Shown: positions 28,196 through 36,884, counted from the first letter of the stretch. The stretch: DNA of 64,000 bases from Pseudomonas rhizosphaerae (GCF_000761155.1 NZ_CP009533.1:1178001-1242000); one strand, 5' to 3'. The notes: generated from the sequence alone by a model not told the origin. Numbers and translations are program-made.

Positions 28196-29080
28196 ATGCC
28201 CACCGTACCTCGCCTTACTCTGCTCGCCGCCGCGCTGGCGGCTGTCATGCAACCCAGCTTGGCTGCAACGCGCAGCGTGCCGTCCATCGAAACCGAAGAT
28301 GCCGCACTGGGCAGTGTCGACATCGGCGAGACGTCCGGTCGCTTTCACCCGCAACTGAGCATCGATGCGCGCAACGGCGACTTCTCCCGCGGCAACTACG
28401 ACGATGACGCGGCCAGCCTGGGTCGCATTCCACTGCACGCCCAGGCCGGCTTCGCGCTGGACCTGCACCAGGCCGCCGACGGCAGCGCCGACGCCTGGCT
28501 GGTGTTCAGCACCAGCAACGGTTTCCATAGCCCGTCGAGCGACGAAACGGTGAGCCCGCGACGCTGGTACGAAAGCAACAACCTGCTGGGCCTGGTGGTT
28601 TCGCCCAGCGAGGGGCTGCGACTGGGCTTCGTCTATACCGTCAAGACCAGCCCCAACGATGTCGCCGCCACCACCCAGGAGGCGAGCTTCACCATGGCTT
28701 ACCAGGCTGAAACGGGATTTGGTGCCTGGCGACCGGGGCTGGCAGTCACCAGCCGCACTCAAGGCGACAGCGGCTTGTATACACAGGGCAGTCTGGAGCC
28801 AGGTGTGGATTTGAGCGATGCAGGCTTACGCTTGAGTTTTCCCAGTGCCGTCGGGGTCGGCTGGAACGGTTTCTATGGTCCTGATTCTGGCGACCGCCTG
28901 TACGCCCGCACAGGTCTGGCACTCGAGCAGCCTTTCCAGTGGAGCGAAACCCGCTGGAGCGCCCGCGCCGAGGCCCTGGCCATCTACCGCGATGGCACCC
29001 TGCGTGAACTCAGCGGCCCGGATGGAGAGACCGACAGCGTGGTGCCTCAGGTGACCTTGAGTCTGTCCATGGCGTATTGA
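28196..29080 (+). CDS. Putative secreted/outer-membrane beta-barrel protein
   Basis: A 294-residue protein of unknown function. It has a signal peptide (MPTVPRLTLLAAALAAVMQ, ending SLA-ATR), then alternating short strands with many Ser/Thr/Tyr, repeats of the type ARTGLALEQPFQWSETRWSARAE, and a terminal LSLSMAY whose last aromatic residue fits a BAM-assembled barrel. The start follows from the signal peptide; an in-frame ATG 34 codons upstream is rejected. It lies between the two chemoreceptors. No transporter or enzyme motif is recognised. Confidence 0.75.
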   Translation: MPTVPRLTLLAAALAAVMQPSLAATRSVPSIETEDAALGSVDIGETSGRFHPQLSIDARNGDFSRGNYDDDAASLGRIPLHAQAGFALDLHQAADGSADAWLVFSTSNGFHSPSSDETVSPRRWYESNNLLGLVVSPSEGLRLGFVYTVKTSPNDVAATTQEASFTMAYQAETGFGAWRPGLAVTSRTQGDSGLYTQGSLEPGVDLSDAGLRLSFPSAVGVGWNGFYGPDSGDRLYARTGLALEQPFQWSETRWSARAEALAIYRDGTLRELSGPDGETDSVVPQVTLSLSMAY

Positions 29081-29332
29081 AAGAGGAGGGCGGGCGTGCC
29101 GTAGGCGATGCCCATTCCAGCGCAAGGATCAGGGCAGTGGATTGCCGCCGGTGACACCGAATACTTCGTCGGTAATGCAGGTCGATTCCTGATCCGCCAC
29201 CGTCATTTACTAATAGTTGCAATTTCGCGCAGACGACAGGCAGAATCGCGATTGTTGTATGATGACGGACAAGCACGGTCATCTGCGACTTCTTCTTTTC
29301 GTATCCTACAATTACAACAAAAGGATCTGTGC

Positions 29333-29761
29333 ATGAAAAAGCTGACACTACTAGTGGGTTTCCTGTGCCTGTTCACGGGCTACGTGGCTGCTGCATCCCC
29401 CGATGAAACTGATGTCGCCGCTGCCGTGGATAGGCTGACGCAGGCCATGTGGCACAAGGATATTGCGCAACTCAATGCACTGACGGCCGAGAATCTGACC
29501 TATGGTCATTCGAGTGGCAACATTCAAGACAAGCGAGCGTTTATCGCCGACATCGAAACCGGTAAAAGCGCCTTTAACGAGCTGAAAATGCTCAACCAGA
29601 AGATCACCCTGTCCGGGGATGTCGCTTTGGTGCGCAATCATTTTTCGGCTCAGGCTGTGAACAGCGGAAAAGTCGTGCCTACTGAAATCGAAAACTTTCA
29701 GATCTGGCAGAAACAGAATGGCGAGTGGCTATTGATCGGCCGTCAGGCCTTTCGCTTCTGA
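29333..29761 (+). CDS. Secreted NTF2-like (SnoaL/DUF4440-type) protein
   Basis: A 142-residue periplasmic protein. It has a signal peptide (MKKLTLLVGFLCLFTGYVAA), then a single cone-shaped NTF2-like domain: ETDVAAAVDRLTQAMWHKDIAQLNALTAENLTYGHSSG, KRAFIADIETG and the terminal IWQKQNGEWLLIGRQAFRF. The fold is used by binding proteins and small enzymes; no catalytic residues are assignable. The start after AAAAGGATCTGTGC is clear. Base composition of gene and upstream region is visibly more AT-rich than the neighbours, which may mean transfer. Confidence 0.85.
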   Translation: MKKLTLLVGFLCLFTGYVAAASPDETDVAAAVDRLTQAMWHKDIAQLNALTAENLTYGHSSGNIQDKRAFIADIETGKSAFNELKMLNQKITLSGDVALVRNHFSAQAVNSGKVVPTEIENFQIWQKQNGEWLLIGRQAFRF

Positions 29762-29791
29762 TACCTGCGTCCAAGCAGTCGTGAGTCCAGT

Positions 29792-29879
29792 GTAGGAGCG
29801 GTCATTGGCCGCGAAGGGTTCACCGCGCAGTTCCCGACACACTGCGGCGTGCTCTTTGCGGTCACACCCCGCTCCCATA
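29792..29879. repeat. Composite REP unit (family A, diverged copy)
   Basis: It begins GTAGGAGCGGTCATTGGCCG and ends with an inverted arm containing CCCGCTCCCAT. It is a diverged relative of the 85-base unit found twice at 32570-32760. The 277-base gap it fills holds no gene. Confidence 0.8.
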
Positions 29880-30038
29880 TGGAGTCTTCGGCGTCCTGCG
29901 GGGGTGTCATACCAGTCCCTTCAAAAGCCCGCTGGGCGGACGAGCTCCACTAAGAAACACCTTGACTCAGAATCCCTACTTCGGCCAAAACGGGCAACGG
30001 TATGATCTGGCGCAGTCCAATTTCCTATAGAGGTTTCC

Positions 30039-30320
30039 ATGCCGTCCAGACTGATCGTTTACCCGGCCGTCGTCGCGCTGACCGTTCTTCTTGCGGGCTG
30101 TGACGCCGCCGAGACCGCTGCGAACAAAGTCATCGAAACATCCAAGACGCAATTGGTCGAGGCAGCGCGCGATACCTTCAGCGAATCCGCCAAGCAGATC
30201 AACGAGACGATCGACAAGGCGCAGCAAAGCGCCAAGCCGTGGATGAAGGACGGTGACGAAAAAAACGAGACCCAGCAATCGACCGCTGAACGAGAGGACA
30301 AGGCCAAGTCTGAAGGTTGA
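30039..30320 (+). CDS. Small lipoprotein, hypothetical
   Basis: A 93-residue predicted lipoprotein. The signal peptide ends in a lipobox (VLLAGC, Cys21), followed by a helical, charged region (AAETAANKVIETSKTQLVEAARDTFSE) and a hydrophilic Lys/Glu-rich tail. No known domain. The start follows AGAGGTTTCC. It converges on the PctA-like chemoreceptor gene with 83 bases between, including an imperfect GC-rich hairpin. The Asp at the +2 position (CDAAE) would favour retention in the inner membrane by the E. coli rule, which pseudomonads follow only partly. Confidence 0.8.
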   Translation: MPSRLIVYPAVVALTVLLAGCDAAETAANKVIETSKTQLVEAARDTFSESAKQINETIDKAQQSAKPWMKDGDEKNETQQSTAEREDKAKSEG

Positions 30321-30403
30321 ATCAGGTCCGCAGCTTCAAATCCCATGAAGCATTGGCCTGAAGGAGCAGCGGGCACGGCCAATTGTCCGCTGCGGCAAAA
30401 CAG

Positions 30404-32284
30404 TTAGATTTTGAAGCTGTCCACCAACTGCTTCAAACGGTTGGCTTGTTGGGAAAGGGCGTCGCAATTGCGCAGCGTCTCGGTGAGGTTGGTCACGCCC
30501 TGCTGGTTGAGCATGTTGATTTGACTGATGTCCACATTGAGCGCCTCCACCACCGAGGTCTGCTCCTCGGTCGCCGCAGCCACCGATTGGTTCATGCCGT
30601 CGATCTCGCCGATGCGCTGGGTCACGATGCTCAAGCGGTCACCGGCCTGATTGGCCACCGCCATGCTTTCCTGGCTGGAAGCCTGGCTGGTGTTCATCGT
30701 CACCACCGCCTCGCGCGAACCCACCTGAAGCGTCGTGATCATCTTGTGGATTTCTTCGGCAGACTGCTGGGTGCGGTGCGCCAGATTTCGAACTTCATCG
30801 GCCACCACCGCAAATCCGCGGCCGGCTTCACCTGCCCGCGCCGCCTCGATTGCCGCGTTCAAGGCCAGCAGGTTGGTCTGCTGGGAAATACCTTTGATCA
30901 CGTCGAGGATATGGCCAATGTTGTCGGTACCGGCATTCAGGGTCTCGATCTGCTCGCATGACAGACTGATTTTCTCGGACAAGGTGCTTATGGCCTCGAT
31001 GGTACGCGACATCACCTGGCGACCGTCGTCGGCTTGACTGCTGGCATCACTGGCCTGACGCGACGCTTGCGCTGCATTGCGCGCAATCTCCTGGGCCGCG
31101 GCGCCCAGCTCGTTGATTGCAGCGGCAACGCTCTCGGTGCGAGCGCTTTGCTCGTCGGAACCGGCAATCGACTGGTTGGAAGAGTGCATCACGCGTTGCG
31201 ACAGCGCATGTACTTCGCGGGTGGCCGAGGACACTTCGCCGATGGAGGCGTGGATACGCTCGACGAACTGATTGAACGAGGTACCGAGTTCGCCGAATTC
31301 ATCGCGGCTTTCAACGACCAGGCGACGCGTCAAGTCACCTTCGCCCTGCGCGATATCCCGCATCGCCCGGCCCATGGTGACCAATGGGCGCATCAAGACG
31401 TTGATGAGCAGGGTCAGCAGCAGCGCAATGGCGATCACCGCGACTATCATGGCGATCAGCGCCGACGTACGGAACTGGCGCAGCGGCGCGTAGGCCTTGT
31501 CCTTGTCGATCGACAGACCCACGTACCAGTCCGCCGAAGGCAGCCCCGTGACCGGCGTGAACGAGAGCAGTCGTTCCTGGCCATTGAGGATGACTTCCTG
31601 CAGATTCTTCTCGATGCGAGGGGTGTTGCCGGGGTAGACGTCTTTCAGGTTTTTCATGACCTGATCCTTGTCCGGCGACACCAGCACCTGGCCGTCACCG
31701 CTGACCAGAAACGCGTGGCCGATACCGCCAAAATCCACCGAATTGATGATCTGCACCAATGTATCGAGGCTCAGATCGCCGCCGACCACGCCCATCAGTC
31801 GGCCCTGGCTTTTAACGGGCGCTGCCACGGTGACAACCAGGCCACCGACCGAGGCCAGATAGGGTGGCGTGAGCATGACCTGATCTGCACTCACCGCAGC
31901 CTTGTACCAGGGCCGTTGGCGCGGATCGTAGCCCGCAGGCATCTGAGTATCGGGGCGTTGGGTGAAGGTGCCGTCTGCCTGACCCATGTAGGTGAATTGA
32001 AAATTGCTGGTGATGACGGGCTGATCCAGCAACCCGGCGTAGTCGGCCTTGTCTGCCTGGTAGGCAATGTTCTGGCGCAGGTTCTCGATCACCAGGATCC
32101 GACCGCTGAGCCAGTTCTTGACGCTGCTTGCCGTCAGTTCGCCCGATTGCTTGACCGACGCACTGAGGTTTTGCTGGATGGAACTGCGCTGAAGGTAGTC
32201 GTTGTAGACCGTAAACAATGCAAACGCCAGGATGACGATGCTGCAGCCGGCGATCAGGATTTTATGGCTGAATTTCAGGTTCAT
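30404..32284 (-). CDS. Amino-acid chemoreceptor, PctA/McpA-like
   Basis: A 626-residue methyl-accepting protein that strongly resembles P. aeruginosa PctA along its whole length. It starts [13 protein letters not shown] with TM1, then a double-Cache domain with [18 protein letters not shown] and [19 protein letters not shown], which contain the amino-acid-binding Tyr, Arg, Trp, Tyr and Asp. TM2 and HAMP ([19 protein letters not shown]) follow, and the end is the pseudomonad QLVDSFKI. It should mediate taxis to several L-amino acids. The start at 32284 is chosen by alignment to PctA; an in-frame ATG six codons upstream exists. Confidence 0.94.
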   Translation of the reverse strand: MNLKFSHKILIAGCSIVILAFALFTVYNDYLQRSSIQQNLSASVKQSGELTASSVKNWLSGRILVIENLRQNIAYQADKADYAGLLDQPVITSNFQFTYMGQADGTFTQRPDTQMPAGYDPRQRPWYKAAVSADQVMLTPPYLASVGGLVVTVAAPVKSQGRLMGVVGGDLSLDTLVQIINSVDFGGIGHAFLVSGDGQVLVSPDKDQVMKNLKDVYPGNTPRIEKNLQEVILNGQERLLSFTPVTGLPSADWYVGLSIDKDKAYAPLRQFRTSALIAMIVAVIAIALLLTLLINVLMRPLVTMGRAMRDIAQGEGDLTRRLVVESRDEFGELGTSFNQFVERIHASIGEVSSATREVHALSQRVMHSSNQSIAGSDEQSARTESVAAAINELGAAAQEIARNAAQASRQASDASSQADDGRQVMSRTIEAISTLSEKISLSCEQIETLNAGTDNIGHILDVIKGISQQTNLLALNAAIEAARAGEAGRGFAVVADEVRNLAHRTQQSAEEIHKMITTLQVGSREAVVTMNTSQASSQESMAVANQAGDRLSIVTQRIGEIDGMNQSVAAATEEQTSVVEALNVDISQINMLNQQGVTNLTETLRNCDALSQQANRLKQLVDSFKI

Positions 32285-32569
32285 GGACGCGAAGGGTTCC
32301 AAGGCGTGAGTAGGCGAATACTGAGCACAGAGCCAGTGATGCGGTAGCGCTGTTGGGCAGCGGATCGGACAGGGGGCAAGCGGCGGAGGGCGTCAAATGA
32401 TTGCGCGGACAACCCTGGCCTTGAGCTTTGTCGGCTGCATGCGCGTGAACATGAGATCGGGTGCGTGATTTCGGCTGTGTGGTTGTCTTCACGGTACCCA
32501 TCGGTATCACTTCATCGAGCGCCGCGTCTTTTCACACAAACCATTTCTGGTCAACCACTCAGCCCACCC

Positions 32570-32760
32570 GTGGGAGCGGTCATCGGCCGCGAAGGGCGCA
32601 CCGCGTAGTGCCTGGCACACCGCGGCGCCTGCTTCGCGGCCACGGACCGCTCCTACAGAAAGGCACTGGCACCCCGTAGGAGCGGTCATTGGCCGCGAAG
32701 GGCGCACCGCGTAGTGCCTGGCACACCGCAGCGCCTGTTTCGCGGCCACGGACCGCTCCT
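32570..32760. repeat. Tandem 85-base composite REP units
   Basis: Unit 1 is 32570-32654 and unit 2 is 32676-32760, differing at only four positions, with a period of 106 bases. Each unit starts with a GGAGCGGTCAT-GGCCGCGAAG arm, has a conserved middle (GCGCACCGCGTAGTGCCTGG) and ends with the inverted arm TTCGCGGCCACGGACCGCTC. A partial third copy is at 33434-33511. Confidence 0.92.
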
Positions 32761-32774
32761 CAGTGCACCGCAAG

Positions 32775-32803
32775 TTGCGATCACCCTCCCTTCAAGCTAA
32801 CCT
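32775..32803 (+). promoter_or_regulatory. Candidate sigma-70 promoter of the DUF3077 leader
   Basis: TTGCGA, exactly 17 bases, TAACCT. It would start a transcript near 32810, giving a leader of about 235 bases before the DUF3077-like gene. The -10 match is weak. Confidence 0.4.
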
Positions 32804-32831
32804 CCCCACCGTCGCTGCACATTCAGTGACC

Positions 32832-33011
32832 CAGGCTTGGCGGCCTGAGAGATACGGCGCAAAGCGCCGCCCCACCCATCGCGGCGTTTTTTATGCCCGC
32901 GATGTCGTGTCATGGCGGGTTGCGCAGGGACCTCTTCGGAGGTGCCGGTTCGTATCCCGGTCCGCCAACCTTGTGCAATTCGCCACCCTTCCTGCTTGGC
33001 GGCAGAGGGTG
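32832..33011 (+). ncRNA. Structured 5' leader with alternative hairpins and a tRNA-like junction
   Basis: Upstream of a DUF3077-like gene. Hairpin CGGCGC-AAA-GCGCCG (32855-32869) competes with a terminator-like stem (32861-32870 pairing with 32881-32890, then six T from 32887). The latter also competes with CATCGCGG/CCGCGATG (32877-32884 with 32897-32904). Next, GGCGG/CCGCC (32914-32918 with 32962-32966) closes a three-way junction holding a cUUCGg hairpin (32930-32943) and a CCGG hairpin with a TTCGTAT loop (32945-32960). A last pair of alternative stems (32981-33001 and 32984-33011) precedes the start codon. I recall similar leaders before DUF3077/DUF6124 genes in other pseudomonads, unverified. 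Confidence 0.6.
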
Positions 33012-33043
33012 TCGATTCCTCACTCGATACGGATCATCACACC

Positions 33044-33316
33044 ATGACTACTCTGCATAACTGCAAAACCTTGGGTATCACTTCGTTCGCCCGGTGCGGC
33101 GACGGCTCGCACACGTTATTTCTGGTCAACTCCAATGTTCCCGCCGATGCGGCGCTCGAATATGCAGCGATGCTGCAGGCGAGCGTGAATCAGGCGCTGC
33201 TGGAGGCGGTGGAGGGGGATTCGGTAGCTGCGTTGCTGTGGCCGGCGTTGTATCTGGGGGAAATGGCGAAGGCGGTTATCGAGGATCTGGCTGAGGGAGC
33301 GAAGGCGACGGGTTAG
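33044..33316 (+). CDS. DUF3077-like small protein
   Basis: A 90-residue cytosolic protein of unknown function. The pattern TLFLVNSNVPADAALEYAAMLQASVNQALLEA, then AALLWPALYLGEMAKAVIEDL matches what I know of the Pseudomonas DUF3077 family: a short beta strand and two or three helices, the last with a conserved EMAKAV-ED core. The ATG is preceded only by a weak GGA site, so initiation may depend on the structured leader. These genes are often multicopy in a genome and are found singly beside unrelated genes. The role is unknown. Confidence 0.8.
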   Translation: MTTLHNCKTLGITSFARCGDGSHTLFLVNSNVPADAALEYAAMLQASVNQALLEAVEGDSVAALLWPALYLGEMAKAVIEDLAEGAKATG

Positions 33317-33372
33317 GCTATCGCCTTCAGGCGTTTGCCAGGAATATCTGATTTCTGAAGGAATGAGCATGG

Positions 33373-33430
33373 CTCCATGTGGGAGGTGCCTTCTTCGCGG
33401 GCAGAGGGCTCGCCGCCCGCCCCGTTCCCA
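33373..33430. repeat. REP element (family C)
   Basis: TTCTTCGCGGGCAGAGGGCT followed by CGCCGCCCGCCCCGTTCCCA. The same form in the reverse direction is at 48310-48357. It abuts the partial family-A unit to its right. Confidence 0.8.
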
Positions 33431-33433
33431 CTT

Positions 33434-33511
33434 AAGGCCGCGAAGGGCGCGCCGCGGAGTGCCTGGCATACCGCAGCGCCTGGTTCGCGGCCACGGACCG
33501 CTCCCACAAGG
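33434..33511. repeat. Partial composite REP unit (family A)
   Basis: It corresponds to the 32570-32760 units from the GGCCGCGAAGGGCGC segment to the ACCGCTCCCAC end, but lacks the first arm. It lies between the DUF3077-like gene and the convergent channel gene, which share a 204-base gap. Confidence 0.85.
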
Positions 33512-33520
33512 GACTGGTAT

Positions 33521-34786
33521 TCAACTGTGGGCAGTCACCGCCACCAACCCACCGCGCAAATCCGCGCCGCTGGGCTTCTGGTACACGCTTAGCCCGAACT
33601 CCGGCAGCACGGCCAGCAGGTAATCGAAGATATCGCCCTGAATCCGCTCGTACTCGGCCCAGGCCGTGGTGCGGGTGAAGCAGTAGATTTCCAGGGGTAC
33701 GCCTTCGGCGGTGGCTTCCATCTGTCGGACCATGCAGGTCATGTTCGGCTGGATGTCGGGGTGCGCGTTGAGGTACGCCAGGGCGTAGGCGCGGAAGGTG
33801 CCCAAGTTGGTCATGCGGCGCTGGTTGGCGGACAGTTCTGCCACTTCGCCTTGGGCTGCGTTCCAGGCCTTGAGTTCGGCCTGCTTGCTGCTGACGTAGC
33901 CACTAAGCAGATGCACCTGGGTCAGGCGCAGTTGTTCCTGTTCGTCGAGAAAACGCACGCCGCTGGCATCGATGTTCAGGGCGCGCTTGATGCGCCGGCC
34001 GCCGGACTGCTGCATGCCGCGCCAGTTCTTGAACGACTCGCTCATCAGCCGCCAGGTGGGAATGGAAACGATGGTCTTGTCGAAGTTCTGGATCTTCACC
34101 GTGTGCAGGGTGATGTCGACGACATCGCCGTCGGCGCCTACCTGGGGCATTTCGATCCAGTCGCCGACGCGTAGCATGTCGTTGCTGGTCAACTGCACAC
34201 TGGCCACGAACGACAGCAGGGTGTCCTTGTAGACCAAAAGAATGACCGCAGACATGGCACCCAGGCCGGACAGCAGCAGCAACGGCGAGCGGTCGATCAA
34301 GGTAGCGACGATGATGATCGCGCCGAAGATGTACAGGATCATCTTCGCCAGTTGCACGTAGCCCTTGATCGAGCGGGTGCGAGCGTGTTCGGTGCGGGCG
34401 TAGATGTCTAGCAGGGCGTTGAGCAGGGCGCCCAGGGCCAGCACCATGAACAGGATGGTGAAGCCCAGGGCGATGTTGCCGATGACGTGCTTGCTGTTGT
34501 CGCTCAGCACCGGGATCAGGCCCAGGCTGAACTGCACCACCAGCGACGGCGTCATCTGCGCCAGGCGATGGAAGACCTTGTTGTGCAGGAAGTCGGTGAG
34601 CCAGTGCAGCGAAGGGCGGCGACTGAGCAGCTTGACCGCGTGCAGGGTGAGAAAGCGTGCCAGGCGGCCCAGGGTGAAGGCGGCGATCAGCAGCAGGAAC
34701 AGCGACACACCGGCCTGCAGGACCGGCTGGTCGTCGAGGCCCGTGATGAAGGTGACAGTTTGTTGCCAGAGCGATTCGATATTCAT
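33521..34786 (-). CDS. Mechanosensitive channel of the MscS family (YbdG/MscM-like)
   Basis: A 421-residue inner-membrane protein. About five hydrophobic helices precede the pore-lining helix and MscS beta domain (GLGAMSAVILLVYKDTLLSFVASVQLTSNDMLRVGDWIEMP, about 185-225). A YbdG-specific insertion follows (NWRGMQQSGGRRIKRALNID) and then the C-terminal alpha/beta domain. It releases osmolytes under membrane tension. The start MNIESLWQQ (34786) is preferred to an ATG 21 codons upstream whose extension is not hydrophobic. It is divergent from the DEAD-box helicase gene. Confidence 0.92.
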   Translation of the reverse strand: MNIESLWQQTVTFITGLDDQPVLQAGVSLFLLLIAAFTLGRLARFLTLHAVKLLSRRPSLHWLTDFLHNKVFHRLAQMTPSLVVQFSLGLIPVLSDNSKHVIGNIALGFTILFMVLALGALLNALLDIYARTEHARTRSIKGYVQLAKMILYIFGAIIIVATLIDRSPLLLLSGLGAMSAVILLVYKDTLLSFVASVQLTSNDMLRVGDWIEMPQVGADGDVVDITLHTVKIQNFDKTIVSIPTWRLMSESFKNWRGMQQSGGRRIKRALNIDASGVRFLDEQEQLRLTQVHLLSGYVSSKQAELKAWNAAQGEVAELSANQRRMTNLGTFRAYALAYLNAHPDIQPNMTCMVRQMEATAEGVPLEIYCFTRTTAWAEYERIQGDIFDYLLAVLPEFGLSVYQKPSGADLRGGLVAVTAHS

Positions 34787-34970
34787 GGGTGGGCGTGCAG
34801 CTCCCGAGTTGAAAAGGGGGCGGGGATTAAAGCCCATTGCGCAGGGCAATCGCCACGCCTGGAAAGATTTGCATGCAATTTACCCAGTTACGGGTAAAGA
34901 AATTCGGCTAATCGTCCGCAAACCGGTACCCTATGCAGTCGAATTTATGTACTCCGTCGAGGTAACACCC

Positions 34971-36314
34971 GTGTTTTCCCAATTCGCCCTGCATGAACGC
35001 CTGCTCAAAGCCGTCGCCGAGCTGAAATTTGTCGAGCCGACGCCGGTGCAGGTAGCGGCCATTCCTTTGGCCTTGCAAGGGCGCGACCTGCGGGTGACGG
35101 CGCAAACCGGCAGCGGCAAGACCGCGGCATTCGTGCTGCCGATCCTCAACCGCTTGATGGGTCCGGCCAAGGTCCGTGTGGACATCCGTGCCGTGATCCT
35201 GCTGCCGACCCGTGAGTTGGCGCAGCAGACCTTGAAGGAAGTGGAGCGCTTCAGCCAGTTCACCTTCATCAAGGCTGGCCTGATCACCGGCGGCGAAGAC
35301 TTCAAGGTGCAGGCCGCCATGCTGCGCAAGGTGCCGGATATCCTCATCGGTACGCCGGGCCGCCTGCTGGAGCAGCTCAACGCCGGCAACCTGGACCTCA
35401 AGAACGTCGAAGTGCTGGTGCTCGACGAAGCCGACCGCATGCTCGACATGGGTTTCTCCGAAGACGTGACGCGCCTGAGCCAGGAGTGCGCCCAGCGCGA
35501 ACAGACCCTGCTGTTCTCGGCCACCACCGGCGGTGCGGGTCTGCGCGAGATGATCGGCAAGGTACTGAAAGACCCGGAGCACCTGCTGATCAACAACGTC
35601 AGCCAACTGGCCGAGGGGACTCGCCAGCAGATCGTCACGGCCGACCACAACGTCCATAAAGAGCAGATCCTCAACTGGCTGCTGGCCAACGAGACGTACC
35701 AGAAAGCCATCGTCTTCACCAATACCAGGGCCATGGCCGATCGCATCTACGGGCGGCTGGTGGCACAGGAATACAAGGCGTTCGTGCTGCACGGTGACAA
35801 GGACCAGAAGGATCGCAAGCTGGCCATCGACCGCCTCAAGCAGGGTGGCGTGAAGATCCTTGTGGCCACCGACGTGGCGGCGCGTGGTCTGGATGTGGAC
35901 GGTCTGGACTTGGTAGTCAACTTCGACATGCCGCGCAGCGGCGATGACTATGTGCACCGCATCGGCCGCACCGGCCGTGCCGGCAACGAAGGCCTAGCGA
36001 TATCCCTGATCTGCCACGGTGACTGGAACCTGATGTCCAGCATCGAACGCTACCTCAAGCAGACCTTCGAGCGTCGCGTGATCAAGGAAGTGAAGGGGAC
36101 CTACGGCGGACCGAAGAAGGTCAAGGCGTCGGGCAAGGCGGTCGGCGTGAAGAAGAAAAAGACCGACAAGGACAAGAAGGGCGACAAGAAAAGCGTCGCC
36201 AAGGGCCCGACCAAGCGCAAGAGCGTCAACCGTCCCAAGGCCGATACTCCGGCATTGGTGAGTCAGGACGGGATGGCGCCGCTCAAGCGCCGCAAGCCTG
36301 CCGTCAGCGAGTAA
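34971..36314 (+). CDS. DEAD-box RNA helicase (RhlE/SrmB-like)
   Basis: A 447-residue ATP-dependent RNA helicase. The motifs are: Q motif (FVEPTPVQVAAIP), motif I AQTGSGKTAA, Ia PTRELAQQ, motif II VLDEADRM, III SATT and VI HRIGRTGRAG. The last 80 residues are a very basic Lys-rich tail (GVKKKKTDKDKKGDKK) for RNA binding. The start is taken as GTG at 34971 because GAGG lies eight bases upstream and it gives the usual FSQFALHERLLKAV opening; an ATG at 34947 would add eight residues. It probably aids ribosome assembly or RNA turnover in the cold, by analogy. Confidence 0.9.
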   Translation: MFSQFALHERLLKAVAELKFVEPTPVQVAAIPLALQGRDLRVTAQTGSGKTAAFVLPILNRLMGPAKVRVDIRAVILLPTRELAQQTLKEVERFSQFTFIKAGLITGGEDFKVQAAMLRKVPDILIGTPGRLLEQLNAGNLDLKNVEVLVLDEADRMLDMGFSEDVTRLSQECAQREQTLLFSATTGGAGLREMIGKVLKDPEHLLINNVSQLAEGTRQQIVTADHNVHKEQILNWLLANETYQKAIVFTNTRAMADRIYGRLVAQEYKAFVLHGDKDQKDRKLAIDRLKQGGVKILVATDVAARGLDVDGLDLVVNFDMPRSGDDYVHRIGRTGRAGNEGLAISLICHGDWNLMSSIERYLKQTFERRVIKEVKGTYGGPKKVKASGKAVGVKKKKTDKDKKGDKKSVAKGPTKRKSVNRPKADTPALVSQDGMAPLKRRKPAVSE

Positions 36315-36454
36315 CACCCGCCTGGCGGGTCTGCCTCCGTTGGAGGCCAGACCTGCCAAAACACCCCGCTAAGCCGTCTTCCCGCAACTCCCTCGCACGC
36401 ACCCGGTCCCATGCCTGGCAAGCCCTTTCACTCATGTGTTGGAGGTTCTTCCGG

Positions 36455-36847
36455 ATGACCACTTACGACTGGCAGTTGATCGAGCGTCTGTTGCACGAAG
36501 TGCAGAATGGCGCCAACCAGGATTTCGCTGCACACCGCTATGCCCAGGACCACGCAGAGGCGACCACGGCGCAGGGTGACACGCCTGCTCATATTGACGA
36601 GCTGGCGGCCCAAGCCCGTGACTATGAAAAGCTGTTGCTAGAACGAGGGTTCATCGAGCAGCGACCAGACAGCGAAGGCGGCACGGGACACAATTTCCAG
36701 CTGACCCTGCGCGGGTCCAGCCTGTTGAGCCTGATAGACAGCAGCATTCCGGATAATGACCACGGGCTTGAAGTGCTCGACGACCAGGACGATGCGCTGG
36801 ACCCGGCGACCTTTGACGAAGTGGCTAGTAAACCGCAGATTGTCTGA
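36455..36847 (+). CDS. Small regulator-like protein (possibly DUF2513-type)
   Basis: A 130-residue cytosolic protein. The ATG follows TTGGAGGTTC. The N-terminal part (TTYDWQLIERLLHEVQNGANQDFAAHRYAQDHAEA, HIDELAAQARDYEKLLLERGFIEQRP) looks like a small winged-helix domain of the DUF2513 kind, where LIE-LL and GFIE-type segments flank the wing (HNFQLTLRGSSLLSLI). The C-terminal 40 residues are acidic. No partner gene is adjacent on the same strand within 170 bases. Its role is unknown. Confidence 0.75.
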   Translation: MTTYDWQLIERLLHEVQNGANQDFAAHRYAQDHAEATTAQGDTPAHIDELAAQARDYEKLLLERGFIEQRPDSEGGTGHNFQLTLRGSSLLSLIDSSIPDNDHGLEVLDDQDDALDPATFDEVASKPQIV

Positions 36848-36884
36848 CTCAATGCGGATGAGCTGATGTAGAGGTGTGCCCTTC

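Larger units (their letters stand above)
32285..33043. other. Long non-coding region: REP units and DUF3077 leader
   Basis: 759 bases without a protein gene. The left 280 bases hold the receptor promoter region, with a weak FliA-like -10 (GCCGACAA on the minus strand, 32428-32435). Two 85-base composite REP units follow, and the right 270 bases hold a promoter-like pair and a highly structured leader described separately. Confidence 0.7.

Noticed and set aside
32570..32760. CRISPR-like direct repeats
   Set aside because: Only two copies, 85 bases long, 21-base spacer, each internally palindromic like REP pairs; no cas genes.
32507..32773. 88-codon frame on the minus strand with repeated peptide segments
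   Set aside because: The internal peptide repeat is just translation of the two REP units.
32914..32967. A complete tRNA gene
   Set aside because: Acceptor-like and T-loop-like parts exist, but only two arms are enclosed, total length is about 53 bases, and there is no D arm or normal anticodon loop.
32763..33047. 94-codon plus-strand frame across the DUF3077 leader
   Set aside because: Runs through the structured leader with no ribosome site; composition unlike the real genes.
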